DNA from: Bacteroidales bacterium
Lineage (GTDB): Bacteria > Bacteroidota > Bacteroidia > Bacteroidales > UBA932
DNA length: 22,073 bases
Assembly: GCA_017429205.1 (NCBI GenBank)
Contig: JAFRPH010000100.1
Coordinates: 1 to 22,073, forward strand
Direction of reading: 5' to 3'
The notes below the pieces were generated by a model. The model did no database searches. It saw only the letters and a list, made by a program, of their open reading frames with translations, and was not told where the DNA came from. A program made the translations under genes and the position numbers. Shown piece by piece: positions 7,600-15,534 of the stretch (positions within the stretch are counted from its first letter, which is position 1; every line of letters starts with the position of its first letter).

Positions 7600-8418
7600 T
7601 TATTCCAGTATTTGACGGACGTTCGCGTAGGCGGCCTTGCTGTCTTCGAGCATCTGGCGGGAGCCGTACTGCTCGACGGTGAGCCAGCCGTCGTAGCCGG
7701 GGTCCACGAGTTTGTGGACGATTTCGGCGACGGGGATGCAGCCGGAGCCGGCGGGGACGCAGTGCATGTCGTCCGGCGCTACGCGGTCTTTCAGATGGAC
7801 ATGGCCGATGCGGTCACGGAACTGCTCGTAGGCGACCAGCGCGTCATCCCCGGCGAACAGGTAGTTGCCGGTGTCGAACACGTGGCCCAGGCTGGGGGCC
7901 AGGGTGAACAGGGAATCCAGTCCCGCGATGTTGTAGCACAGGGAACGGGGATTGTCGAAGTCCTCGACCATGATGCAGAAACCCTTGTCCGTCACGCGCT
8001 TGGCGAAGGCGGCGATCCGCTGCCGGGCGGCGTCGCGCTCTGCGAGCGTGCTGCCTTCCGGCATCAGGCCGGTCACGAGCAGCAGCCGGTCATAGCCGTA
8101 GGTCTCCAGGAAGGAAATGGCCAGGGCTTCCATCTCGGGCTGTTCGCCGGCGCCGTAATCGATGTCCGCGATCGCGCAGGCGTGCCCGAATCCCAGGCTG
8201 TCCAGGATGCGGAGCTCGTCCGGATTCTGGAGCACCCGGACATCGGCCCCGTCGTAGCCGATTTCCCGGACCTTCGTCGCCGCCTCCCGGAAGGAAATTC
8301 CTTCCTGGTGCGCCACGGTCCAGATATGGTCGCAGAAAATGGAGATCTTGGGCGTTTCGGCCGGCTTTTGCCCGCACGCGCACAGCAGCAGGGCGAGAAG
8401 GGGGAGGAGCTTCTTCAT
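7600..8418 (-). CDS. Sugar phosphate isomerase/epimerase-like TIM-barrel lipoprotein
   Basis: A 272-residue lipoprotein (MKKLLPLLALLLCACG, lipobox LCAC, Cys15) with a xylose-isomerase-like / AP-endonuclease-2 type TIM barrel. Markers are FREAATKVREIGYDGADVR near the N-terminus, IMVEDFDNPRSL (metal-ligand Glu in strand 4-5), GHVFDTGNYLFAG, HVHLKD (His and Asp ligands) and the C-terminal GYDGWLTVEQYGSR with a Glu. These residues match the divalent-metal site of the family. A lipid anchor on such an enzyme points to the periplasm or outer membrane, where it probably acts on a free sugar or cyclitol; the substrate is unknown. It follows rsmA by 4 bases and is probably translated from the same message, though the functional link is obscure. 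Confidence 0.8.
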   Translation of the reverse strand: MKKLLPLLALLLCACGQKPAETPKISIFCDHIWTVAHQEGISFREAATKVREIGYDGADVRVLQNPDELRILDSLGFGHACAIADIDYGAGEQPEMEALAISFLETYGYDRLLLVTGLMPEGSTLAERDAARQRIAAFAKRVTDKGFCIMVEDFDNPRSLCYNIAGLDSLFTLAPSLGHVFDTGNYLFAGDDALVAYEQFRDRIGHVHLKDRVAPDDMHCVPAGSGCIPVAEIVHKLVDPGYDGWLTVEQYGSRQMLEDSKAAYANVRQILE

Positions 8419-8422
8419 AAGG

Positions 8423-9217
8423 CTATGTCAACAGGTTCGTCAGGTCGATGAAGTCTTCCACAGACAAGGTTTCGGGGCGCCGCTCGAACACGGGAAGCGC
8501 CGTGAACGCGACGCGCTCCTCGTCGCTCCAGCCCTCGCGCGCGGCCTTGGCCGCGATGAGGGGCTTGAGCGGATTCCGCATCATCTTCCGGCGCTGGCCG
8601 AAGGCGGTTTTCACGACGGCCCGGAAGAGGCTCTCGTCGCAGCCCAGGTCCGTCCGGCCGTTCCGCGTGAGGCGGATGACGGCCGATTCCACCTTGGGCG
8701 GCGGGGCGAAGCAGCCCGAGCCCACGCTGAACAGGTACTCGATGTCGTACCACGCCTGCAGCAGCACCGACAGGATGCCGTAGGTCTTGGACCCCGGCCC
8801 CTCGGCGATGCGTTCGGCGACCTCCTTTTGGATCATGCACACGACTTCCGGGACGCGCTCGCGGTAGTCCAGGATCTTGAAGAAGATCTGCGAGGAGATG
8901 TTGTACGGGAAATTGCCGATGACGGAGAACCGTTCCGGGAAGATCTTCTCCAGCTTGAGGCTCAGGAAATCGGCCTGCAGGAGTCGTCCCTGCATCCCCG
9001 CGAAGTGCGTGAGGAGGTAGTCCACGGACTCCCCGTCGATCTCCACGAGCTTCAGGTCGATGTCCTCCCGCTGCAGCAGGTACTGGGTCAATACCCCCAT
9101 TCCGGGGCCCACTTCCAGGGCCTCGCAAGGGCCGTGCAGGGCGGCGACGATGTCCTGCGCAATGCGCTGGTCGGTGAGAAAATGCTGGCCGAGGGCCTTC
9201 TTGGCGCGTACTTCCAT
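8423..9217 (-). CDS. rsmA: 16S rRNA (adenine1518/1519-N6)-dimethyltransferase RsmA/KsgA
   Basis: The enzyme dimethylates two adjacent adenines near the 3' end of 16S rRNA in late 30S assembly, using S-adenosylmethionine. The 264-residue length is typical. Visible motifs are KKALGQHFLTD at residues 6-16, the SAM-binding EVGPGMGVLT, LVEIDGES (acidic residue binding the ribose), QADFLSL, and the catalytic NFPYNIS (N-[LF]-P-Y family motif). The C-terminal helical domain contains GQRRKMMRNPLK, characteristic of KsgA. The ATG at 9217 is preceded by a promoter box and starts the family's usual N-terminus. Loss of this enzyme gives kasugamycin resistance in other bacteria. Confidence 0.95.
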   Translation of the reverse strand: MEVRAKKALGQHFLTDQRIAQDIVAALHGPCEALEVGPGMGVLTQYLLQREDIDLKLVEIDGESVDYLLTHFAGMQGRLLQADFLSLKLEKIFPERFSVIGNFPYNISSQIFFKILDYRERVPEVVCMIQKEVAERIAEGPGSKTYGILSVLLQAWYDIEYLFSVGSGCFAPPPKVESAVIRLTRNGRTDLGCDESLFRAVVKTAFGQRRKMMRNPLKPLIAAKAAREGWSDEERVAFTALPVFERRPETLSVEDFIDLTNLLT

Positions 9218-9236
9218 ATCAAATCGGTTATCCCTG

Positions 9237-9244
9237 CAAAGATA
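9237..9244 (-). promoter_or_regulatory. -7 promoter box for rsmA
   Basis: TATCTTTG on the minus strand matches TAnnTTTG exactly and would start transcription near 9233, giving a leader of about 16 bases. No TTTG is visible at the expected upstream distance, so this is a half-supported promoter. Confidence 0.5.
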
Positions 9245-9259
9245 CTCATATTTTTTTGC

Positions 9260-9267
9260 TAATTTTG
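9260..9267 (+). promoter_or_regulatory. -7 promoter box for the aspS-murB-murA-aminotransferase-dapF operon
   Basis: TAATTTTG on the plus strand matches TAnnTTTG exactly, with transcription expected near 9271 and a leader of about 30 bases. The upstream TTTG element at about 20 bases is absent; an A/T-rich stretch with seven T (9251-9257) precedes the box. The divergent rsmA box lies 16 bases away, so the two promoters share one short region. Confidence 0.5.
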
Positions 9268-9301
9268 TAAGTTAATCCGAAGTTAAACCGAAGATAAAGA
9301 T

Positions 9302-11074
9302 ATGTATCGTACACACACTTGCGGAGAACTCCGCATCGGCAACAAGGGAGAGCGCGTGACGCTCGCCGGATGGGTCCAGAAAGCCCGCAAACTGGGCGGC
9401 ATGACCTTCATCGACCTCCGGGACCGTTATGGCATCACCCAGCTTGTCGTGGAGGCCGACGCGCCCGCCGACCTGGTGGACACCGCCACCTCCCTCGGCC
9501 GTGAATTCGTGATCCAGGCGGTCGGCGAAGTGGTCGAGCGCCAGGCCAAGAACAGCAAGATGCCCACCGGCGACATCGAGATCAAGGTGTCCGCCATCAA
9601 CATCCTGAACAAGTCCGTCACCCCGCCCTTCACTATCGAGGACGAATCCGACGGCGGCGACGACATCCGGATGAAATACCGTTACCTGGACCTCCGCCGC
9701 GGTCCGCTTCGCCGGGCTTTGACCCTGCGGCACCGCGTGGCCCACGAGATCCGCAACTTCCTGGACGCCAAGGGCTTCATGGAGATCGAGACCCCGTACC
9801 TGATCAAGTCCACGCCGGAAGGCGCCCGCGACTTCGTGGTCCCGTCCCGGATGAATCCGGGCCAGTTCTACGCCCTCCCGCAGAGCCCCCAGACCTTCAA
9901 GCAGCTGCTGATGGTGGCCGGCTATGACCGCTACTTCCAGATCGTCCGCTGCTTCCGCGACGAGGACCTCCGCGCCGACCGGCAGCCGGAATTCACCCAG
10001 ATCGACTGCGAAATGTCCTTCGTGGAGCAGGAAGACGTCCTGAACAACTTCGAGGAGATGATGCGCACCCTGTTCAAGAACGTCCTCGGTGTCGACATCC
10101 CCAACCCGCTCCCGCGGATGACCTGGTACGACGCGATGGACAACTACGGCTCCGACAAGCCGGACGTGCGCTTCGGGATGAAGATCCACGAACTCACGGA
10201 CGTGGCGAAGGGCAAGGGCTTCGGCGTCCTGGACGGCGCGGCCTACATCGGCGCGGTCGCCGTGCCCGGCGCGGCCGAATACACCCGCAAGCAGGTGGAC
10301 GAGCTCACCGAGTGGGTCAAGCGCCCGCAGGTGGGCGCCAAGGGCCTCATCTACATCCGGGTCAATGCGGACGGCTCCTTCAAGTCCTCCATCGACAAGT
10401 TCTACGGCCCCGAGGACCTCGCGAAGATCGCCGCGGCCGCCGAGGCGCAGCCCGGCGACCTCCTCCTCGTGATGTCCGGCGACAACAAGCGCAAGGTCCA
10501 GACCATGCTCGGCGTCCTGCGCTTGGAGATGGGCAACCGCCTGGGCTTCCGCGACCCGAAGGTCTTCGCCCCGCTGTGGATCGTGGACTTCCCGCTCCTG
10601 GAGTGGGACGACGAGACCCAGCGCTTCTACGCGATGCACCACCCCTTCACGGCCCCCAAGCCGGAGCACGAGAAGTGGTTCTATTCCAACGCGAAGGAGG
10701 ACCTCGAGCGCGTCTGCGCCAATGCCTACGACTTCGTCCTGAACGGCTCCGAGCTCGGCGGCGGCTCCATCCGGATCCATAACGCCGATATGCAGAAGCG
10801 CATGTTCGAGGTGCTGGGCATCGGCCCCGAGGAAGCGGAGCTCAAGTTCGGCTTCATCATCAACGCCTTCAAGTTCGGCGCCCCGCCGCACGGCGGTCTC
10901 GCCTTCGGCTTCGACCGCGTGTGCGCCCTGATGGGCGGCTCCGACTCCATCCGCGACTACATCGCCTTCCCGAAGAACAACCAGGGCCGCGACGTGATGA
11001 TCGACTCCCCGTCGGAGATCGACCAGGTCCAGCTGGACGAGCTCCAGATCGCCCTGAACGTGAAGCCCGAGTAA
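9302..11074 (+). CDS. aspS: Aspartate-tRNA ligase (AspRS)
   Basis: Charges tRNA-Asp with aspartate. The 590-residue length is normal for the bacterial type. In order: an N-terminal anticodon-binding OB fold ([26 protein letters not shown]), the class II core starting near [12 protein letters not shown], motif 2 at [18 protein letters not shown] (Phe218 to Glu221 and on), a bacterial GAD insertion at about residues 290-410, and motif 3 with GLAFGFDRV (Arg539). Whether it is strictly discriminating or also charges tRNA-Asn cannot be judged here. It leads a five-gene unit: murB starts at the base after its TAA stop. Confidence 0.97.
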   Translation: MYRTHTCGELRIGNKGERVTLAGWVQKARKLGGMTFIDLRDRYGITQLVVEADAPADLVDTATSLGREFVIQAVGEVVERQAKNSKMPTGDIEIKVSAINILNKSVTPPFTIEDESDGGDDIRMKYRYLDLRRGPLRRALTLRHRVAHEIRNFLDAKGFMEIETPYLIKSTPEGARDFVVPSRMNPGQFYALPQSPQTFKQLLMVAGYDRYFQIVRCFRDEDLRADRQPEFTQIDCEMSFVEQEDVLNNFEEMMRTLFKNVLGVDIPNPLPRMTWYDAMDNYGSDKPDVRFGMKIHELTDVAKGKGFGVLDGAAYIGAVAVPGAAEYTRKQVDELTEWVKRPQVGAKGLIYIRVNADGSFKSSIDKFYGPEDLAKIAAAAEAQPGDLLLVMSGDNKRKVQTMLGVLRLEMGNRLGFRDPKVFAPLWIVDFPLLEWDDETQRFYAMHHPFTAPKPEHEKWFYSNAKEDLERVCANAYDFVLNGSELGGGSIRIHNADMQKRMFEVLGIGPEEAELKFGFIINAFKFGAPPHGGLAFGFDRVCALMGGSDSIRDYIAFPKNNQGRDVMIDSPSEIDQVQLDELQIALNVKPE

Positions 11075-12118
11075 GTGATAATCAGGCACGAAGCATACGA
11101 CCTTTCCGCGCAGAACACCTTCGGAATGAGGGTGTCCTGCCGTTTGTATGTGGAGGTGACCGAGCCGGAGGACCTGCTGACGCTGGACCTGGAGGCGCTC
11201 CCGCAGCCCCTCTTCGTGATGGGCGGCGGCTCCAACCTCCTCTTCACCCGCGACTTCCCCGGCACGGTCTTGCATATGGCCAACCAGGGGATCACATTGA
11301 ATCCTGTCATTTCGACCAAGGCCGAAGGCCGCGCGGAGAAATCTGCCACTGTCGCCGCAGGCGTCGTCTTCGACGACTTCTGCGCCTGGGCGGCCGCCGA
11401 GGGCCTCTGGGGCCCGGAGAACCTGTCGCTGATTCCCGGCGAGGTGGGCGCGAGCGCCGTGCAGAACATCGGCGCGTACGGCGTGGAGGCGAAGGACATC
11501 ATCGACACGGTCCACGCCTTCGACTGGCAGGAGCGCCGTTTCGTGGACATTCCGGGCGCGGACTGCGGCTACGGCTACCGCACCTCGCGCTTCAAGACCG
11601 AATGGAAGGGCCGCTACATCATCACCGCCGTCACCTTCCGCCTCTCCACCGCCCCCCAGCCCAAGCTGGACTACGGCGGCGTCCGCAAGGCGCTCGGCGA
11701 CCGGGAGCCTGCTCCGCAGGTCATTCGCGAGACGATCATCGACATCCGGGAGCAGAAGCTGCCGGACCCGAAGGAGATCGGGAGCGCGGGGAGCTTCTTC
11801 TGCAACCCGGTCATCGACAAGGAGCATTTTGCGCGCATCGTCGCCCTCGCGAAAGCGGAGAATGGCCCGGAATATGAAGTGCCGCACTATGACGTGGGGG
11901 ACTGCGTGAAAGTGCCCGCCGCCTGGATGATCGACCAGTGCGGATTCAAGGGAATGCGGCTGGGCGGCGCGCAGGTGTATCCGAAGCAGCCGCTCGTGAT
12001 CGTCAATGCGACCGGGACGGCCACCCCGGAAGAGATCATCGCCCTGGAACAGCGCGTCATCGGCACGATCAAGGACAAATATGGCATAGAACTCCACCCA
12101 GAAGTAGAGCACGTGTAA
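11075..12118 (+). CDS. murB: UDP-N-acetylmuramate dehydrogenase MurB (GTG start, with palindromic insert)
   Basis: FAD enzyme that reduces enolpyruvyl-UDP-GlcNAc to UDP-MurNAc, the step after MurA. The start is GTG 11075, directly after the aspS stop (TAAGTG); it restores the family N-terminus MIIRHEAYDLSAQNTFGM, whereas the first ATG (11126) would cut it off. Visible motifs are MGGGSNLLF (FAD binding), ENLSLIPGEVGASAVQNIGAYG, GYGYRTSRF, LPDPKEIGSAGSFFCNP (the Ser here is the family's proton donor) and the C-terminal LHPEVEHV. Residues 77-90 (PVISTKAEGRAEKS) are the translation of a repeat element placed between the strand GITLN and AAGVVFDDF; other MurB proteins have an ordinary short hairpin there. 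murA begins one base after its stop. Confidence 0.95.
   Translation: MIIRHEAYDLSAQNTFGMRVSCRLYVEVTEPEDLLTLDLEALPQPLFVMGGGSNLLFTRDFPGTVLHMANQGITLNPVISTKAEGRAEKSATVAAGVVFDDFCAWAAAEGLWGPENLSLIPGEVGASAVQNIGAYGVEAKDIIDTVHAFDWQERRFVDIPGADCGYGYRTSRFKTEWKGRYIITAVTFRLSTAPQPKLDYGGVRKALGDREPAPQVIRETIIDIREQKLPDPKEIGSAGSFFCNPVIDKEHFARIVALAKAENGPEYEVPHYDVGDCVKVPAAWMIDQCGFKGMRLGGAQVYPKQPLVIVNATGTATPEEIIALEQRVIGTIKDKYGIELHPEVEHV
11305..11344 (+). repeat. Palindromic repeat (family A) inside murB
   Basis: The block begins TGTCATTTCGACC and ends GGAGAAATCT, with an inner GGCCGAAGGCC. Its reverse complement starts AGATTTC and ends GAAATGAC, so the arms ATTTC/GAAAT pair. It is the same family as the elements at 17978-18014, 18054-18080 and 19939-19965 (AGATTCT...AGAATGAC), and like the first of those carries the GGCCTTCGGCC centre. 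It is read through in frame without a stop. Confidence 0.75.
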
Positions 12119-12119
12119 T

Positions 12120-13427
12120 ATGGGAAAATTCATTATCGAAGGCGGGCATAAGCTGTCCGGCGAAATCACCCCGCAGGGCGCGAAGAACGAGGCCCTGGAA
12201 GTCATCAGCGCGGTGCTGCTGACGGCCGATCCGGTCGTTCTCTCCAACGTTCCGGAAATTTTGGACGTGAAGAACCTCATCGGCCTGCTGCAGGGGATGG
12301 GCGTGAAGGTCCAGCGCCTGGAGAAGGGCACCTACCGCTTCCAGGCGGACGAGGTGGACACGGCGTACATCGAGACGGAGGAGTTCGTGAAGAAGTGCGC
12401 GGCGCTCCGCGGGTCGGTGATGGTCGTGGGACCGCTGCTTTCCCGCTTCGGGCACGCGTGGTTCGCGAAGCCGGGCGGCGACAAGATCGGCCGCCGGCGC
12501 GTGGACACGCACCTGTCGGGTATGGTCACCCTGGGCGCCGACATGGAGTATGACGCCTCCCGCCGCGCGTTCCATCTGACCACCAAGGACCGGCTGACCG
12601 GCCGCTATATGCTGCTGGACGAGGCTTCCGTGACGGGTACGGCCAATATCGTGATGGCCGCCGTCCTCGCGCGAGGCACGACCACCATCTACAACGCCGC
12701 CTGCGAGCCGTACCTGCAGCAGCTGTGCAAGATGCTCAACCGGATGGGCGCGTTCATCGACGGGGTCGGTTCCAACCTCCTGCGGATCCACGGCGTGGAG
12801 AAGCTCTACGGCACGAACCACCGCATCCTGCCGGATATGATCGAGGTGGGCTCGTTCATCGGCATGGCCGCCATCAACCAAAGCGAAATCACCATCAAGG
12901 ACGTGTCCTGGTACGACCTGGGCATCATTCCGGACGCCTTCCGCCGCCTGGGCGTGAACCTGGAGCAGCGGGGCGACGACATCTATGTGCCGGCGCAGGA
13001 GAGCTATGAGATCGACTCCTTCCTGGACGGGTCCATCATGACCCTCGCCGACGCCCCTTGGCCGGGCCTGACCCCGGACTTGCTGTCGGTGATGCTCGTG
13101 GTCGCGACCCAGTGCAAGGGCAGCGTCCTCATCCACCAGAAGATGTTCGAGTCCAGGCTGTTCTTTGTCGACAAGCTCATCGACATGGGCGCGCAGATCA
13201 TCCTCTGCGATCCGCACCGGGCCGTGGTCATCGGCCACGACCATCGGATCACCCTGAAGGCCGCCCGCCTGGTCTCGCCCGATATCCGCGCCGGTATCGC
13301 GATGCTCCTCGCCGCGATGAGCGCGAAGGGCACCTCCACCATCGACAACATCGAACAGATCGACCGCGGCTACGAGAACATCGAAGGCCGTCTGAACGCC
13401 CTCGGGGCGCATATTACGCGGGAATAA
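12120..13427 (+). CDS. murA: UDP-N-acetylglucosamine 1-carboxyvinyltransferase MurA (Asp active-site type)
   Basis: Catalyses the first committed step of peptidoglycan synthesis, adding enolpyruvate from PEP to UDP-GlcNAc. The 435-residue length is normal. Lys22-Asn23 in TPQGAKNEAL are the conserved substrate contacts. The loop that normally reads PGGC reads KPGGDKIGRRRVDTHLSG here, so residue 121 is Asp in place of the Cys that fosfomycin alkylates. This replacement is known from Mycobacterium and Chlamydia, whose enzymes are fosfomycin-insensitive; I recall the same in Bacteroides. The rest is the usual inside-out alpha/beta barrel with SFIGMAAI and DIRAGIAMLLAAM. It is preceded by murB with a one-base gap, and its TAA overlaps the next ATG by one base (TAATG). 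Confidence 0.96.
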   Translation: MGKFIIEGGHKLSGEITPQGAKNEALEVISAVLLTADPVVLSNVPEILDVKNLIGLLQGMGVKVQRLEKGTYRFQADEVDTAYIETEEFVKKCAALRGSVMVVGPLLSRFGHAWFAKPGGDKIGRRRVDTHLSGMVTLGADMEYDASRRAFHLTTKDRLTGRYMLLDEASVTGTANIVMAAVLARGTTTIYNAACEPYLQQLCKMLNRMGAFIDGVGSNLLRIHGVEKLYGTNHRILPDMIEVGSFIGMAAINQSEITIKDVSWYDLGIIPDAFRRLGVNLEQRGDDIYVPAQESYEIDSFLDGSIMTLADAPWPGLTPDLLSVMLVVATQCKGSVLIHQKMFESRLFFVDKLIDMGAQIILCDPHRAVVIGHDHRITLKAARLVSPDIRAGIAMLLAAMSAKGTSTIDNIEQIDRGYENIEGRLNALGAHITRE

Positions 13428-14602
13428 TGGACTACAGTCATCTCTTCTCCAGCGACGTTCCCTCCTTCATGCGGAGTCCTGTCCGAGAAATCTTCCGGAA
13501 GGTGGACCTGAGCGCCATCTGCTCGTTCGCGGGCGGGTATCCGGCGGCCGTGACCTTCCCGGTGGAGGACCTGCGGCGGTTGCCGGGCCTCGTGCTGGAC
13601 AAGTACGGCACCAAGTCGCTGCAATATGGGGCTACCCAGGGTGTTCCGGAGCTCCGGGAGGCGATTGCCGCCCGCTACGGCGTGCCGGTCTCGAAAGTGC
13701 AGATCACGACCTCGTCCCAGCAGGGCATCGACGTCTGCACCCGCATCCTCTGCGACCCGGGCGACATCATCCTCACCACCGAACCGACGTATCTGGGTGC
13801 CTTGCAGTCGTTCAAGGCGTATCGGGCCGATGTGAGAGCGATATGGGACCGGAAGGGTATTGTTCCGGAAACCGTCGTCTCTGACGACCCCTCCCGGTCT
13901 GAATCGAAGCCCATCAAATTCATATACGTTATTCCGGATTTCAACAACCCTTCGGGGGAGACGATGACGCTGGAGGAGCGGATGGAGATTGTGAAGTTGG
14001 CGAGGGAGTTGGATGTGGTGATTGTGGAGGACAGTCCCTATCGGGAGCTACGGTATAGCGGGGAGGAGGTGCCGACGATCTATTCGCTGGCGCCGGAAAG
14101 GACGCTGCACCTGGGAAGTTTCTCGAAGATCTTTGCGCCGGGGTTCCGGCTGGGGTGGATCATTGGCCCGGAGGAGCTGCTGGAGCAGATTTACATCTGC
14201 AAGCAGGCGCTGGACCTGTGTCCGCCGGTGTTCGACCAGTATATGGCCACGGAGTTCCTGACGAGCAGAGCGCTGGACGCGAATCTCGTGAAGACGAAGG
14301 CGGAGTACCGCCGTCGCCGGGACTTGATGGTGAGCCTGCTGGAGAAGTATATGCCCGAAGGCGTGAAATGGACCTATCCCGAGGGCGGGCTGTTCCTGTT
14401 CCTGACGCTGCCGGAGGGCATCGACACGATTGAAATGTACGACGAGGCCCTGTCCAAGGGCGTCGCCTATGTGGCCGGCTCGTTCTTCTTCCTGGACGGA
14501 AGCCACCGCAATACGATGCGGCTCAATTTCTCCTTCGTCGCAGAGGAGAAGATGGAGCCGGGCATGAAACTGCTGGGAGAGATCATCAAAGGACGGTTAT
14601 GA
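13427..14602 (+). CDS. PLP-dependent aminotransferase class I/II (LysN/2-aminoadipate type)
   Basis: A 391-residue fold-type I aminotransferase. The start at ATG 13427 (MDYSHLFSSDVPSFMRSPVREIF) is chosen because it overlaps the murA stop by one base; the longer open frame runs back into murA. Motifs: SFAGGYPAAVTFP near the N-terminus, LQYGATQGVPELREAIAARYG, TTSSQQGID (phosphate loop), VIPDFNNPSGETM (Asn-Pro-Ser-Gly pocket), VEDSPYRELRY (Asp-X-X-Tyr) and the PLP lysine in LGSFSKIFAPGFRLGW (Lys234). This pattern is that of the LysN / aromatic-aminotransferase / MocR-C-terminal group rather than the DapL enzymes of Bacteroides. Its TGA overlaps the dapF ATG by four bases (ATGA), so it may supply the amino group transfer in DAP synthesis; this is inference from position only. 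Codons around 13970-14110 end in G more often than C, unlike neighbours. Confidence 0.85.
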   Translation: MDYSHLFSSDVPSFMRSPVREIFRKVDLSAICSFAGGYPAAVTFPVEDLRRLPGLVLDKYGTKSLQYGATQGVPELREAIAARYGVPVSKVQITTSSQQGIDVCTRILCDPGDIILTTEPTYLGALQSFKAYRADVRAIWDRKGIVPETVVSDDPSRSESKPIKFIYVIPDFNNPSGETMTLEERMEIVKLARELDVVIVEDSPYRELRYSGEEVPTIYSLAPERTLHLGSFSKIFAPGFRLGWIIGPEELLEQIYICKQALDLCPPVFDQYMATEFLTSRALDANLVKTKAEYRRRRDLMVSLLEKYMPEGVKWTYPEGGLFLFLTLPEGIDTIEMYDEALSKGVAYVAGSFFFLDGSHRNTMRLNFSFVAEEKMEPGMKLLGEIIKGRL

Positions 14603-15534
14603 AGACAATCTATAAGTTCTCCGGAGCGGGCAACGACTTCGTGGTCATCGACGGCCGCGAGGGCGACGTCTCCGCCTTCCGCGAGGTGCCGCGCATCGAG
14701 GCGCTGTGCAAGGAATTCAAGACCGACGGGCTGATGATCCTGGGGATGCCCGATCAGGTCGGGCATGACGATGGTTCGACCGGCTCAGCAACCGTCATGG
14801 CCGACCCCGATCGGCCATCTGTCGATTTCACCATGGAGTTCTACAACCCCGACGGCTCCGGCGGAATGATGTGCGGGAACGGCGGGCGCTGCATCGTGGC
14901 CTTCGCCGATTACCTGGGCATCCAGCCCACTTATCGCCCGGCCCTTCGACAGGCTCAGGGACCGGGCACGGAGCAGGTTCCTGAGCTTGTCGAAGGACCT
15001 GCGGAGTATCTTTTCTGCGCCCCGGACGGGCTGCATACGGGCGAGATTCTTGAGCGGCCGGATGGTTCGACAGGCTCACCAACCGACCGCTGGATAGTCC
15101 GCATCAAGATGATTGACGTACAGGGGATTACGCCCATGCTGGGCGGTTATTTCCTGAACACGGGCACGCGGCATTTCGTGAAGTTCGTGGAGGATGTGGA
15201 ACAGGTCGATGTCGATTCGGAAGGCAAGGCGCTCCGCTGGAACGAGGCCTTCGCGCCCGTCGGCACGAACGTCAACTTCGTCCACGTCGCCCCGGACGGG
15301 CTCCATGTCCGCACCTTCGAGAAGGGTGTTGAGGGTGAAACCCTCGCCTGCGGCACGGGCCTCACGGCCTGCGCCCTCGTGGCGCATCACGCGGGCGTGC
15401 CTGCGGCCACGCCCGGCGCGTACCGCCTCCGCGCCCGGCAAGACTGGTTGTCGGTGAACTTCACGCCCGGAGCGGACGAAAAGTTCACCGACGTATATCT
15501 GACCGGGCCTGCCCGGCTGGTGGAAATCCGTTAA
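14599..15534 (+). CDS. dapF: Diaminopimelate epimerase DapF, enlarged by three in-frame palindromic inserts
   Basis: Interconverts LL- and meso-diaminopimelate with two cysteines acting as acid and base. Both are present: MMCGNGGRC (Cys92) and LACGTG (Cys251). FSGAGNDFVVID at the N-terminus, FYNPDGSGG, MIDV, FLNTGTRHFVKFV and GTNVNFVH are family motifs and resemble the flavobacterial-type enzyme. At 311 residues it is about 50 longer than the usual 255-275. The excess matches three repeat-derived blocks: residues 50-74, 114-134 and 156-162, each a whole number of codons, lying in loops between conserved strands, none interrupting the frame. If folded normally the enzyme should work, since all catalytic motifs are intact; this needs testing. 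It is last in the aspS operon and its TAA overlaps the stop of the convergent outer-membrane gene at TTAA. Confidence 0.93.
   Translation: MKTIYKFSGAGNDFVVIDGREGDVSAFREVPRIEALCKEFKTDGLMILGMPDQVGHDDGSTGSATVMADPDRPSVDFTMEFYNPDGSGGMMCGNGGRCIVAFADYLGIQPTYRPALRQAQGPGTEQVPELVEGPAEYLFCAPDGLHTGEILERPDGSTGSPTDRWIVRIKMIDVQGITPMLGGYFLNTGTRHFVKFVEDVEQVDVDSEGKALRWNEAFAPVGTNVNFVHVAPDGLHVRTFEKGVEGETLACGTGLTACALVAHHAGVPAATPGAYRLRARQDWLSVNFTPGADEKFTDVYLTGPARLVEIR
14746..14820 (+). repeat. Composite palindromic block 1 in dapF (two inverted hairpins around a family B core)
   Basis: Three parts. A perfect 8-bp hairpin ATGCCCGA/TCGGGCAT (14746-14766, 5-base loop). A 21-base core, GGTTCGACC...CAGCAACC (14773-14793). 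A second perfect 8-bp hairpin ATGGCCGA/TCGGCCAT (14797-14818, 6-base loop) in inverted relation to the first, with GACGAT and CCGTC flanking the core. The block is 75 bases, exactly 25 codons (residues 50-74). The 21-base core recurs at 15064-15084 with two differences and in the same reading frame. Confidence 0.85.
14938..14999 (+). repeat. Inverted repeat pair (family B, REPIN-like) in dapF
   Basis: A 28-base copy (14938-14965; core CCTTCGACAGGCTCAGGGA) and an inverted, diverged 24-base copy (14976-14999; CCTGAGCTTGTCGAAGGA) lie 10 bases apart. The first is identical in reverse complement to 5934-5961. The pair could fold as one long hairpin. It is read as residues 114-134 (ALRQAQG... and ...PELVEGP), with no stop. 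Confidence 0.88.
15064..15084 (+). repeat. Single family B core in dapF
   Basis: A 21-base element GGTTCGACAGG...CCAACC, with terminal GGTT/AACC arms, reads as G-S-T-G-S-P-T (residues 156-162) just before the strand WIVRIKMIDV. It matches 19 of 21 bases of the core at 14773-14793. Confidence 0.8.

Noticed and set aside
8339..9262. A 307-residue plus-strand frame opposite rsmA.
   Set aside because: rsmA shows full family motifs on the minus strand and the plus frame has none; it is a GC-driven shadow.
13874..13888. A 6-bp inverted repeat, GTCGTC and GACGAC, within the aminotransferase gene, considered as another inserted repeat.
   Set aside because: It is short, has no second copy in the window, and the protein around it has no obvious excess length.
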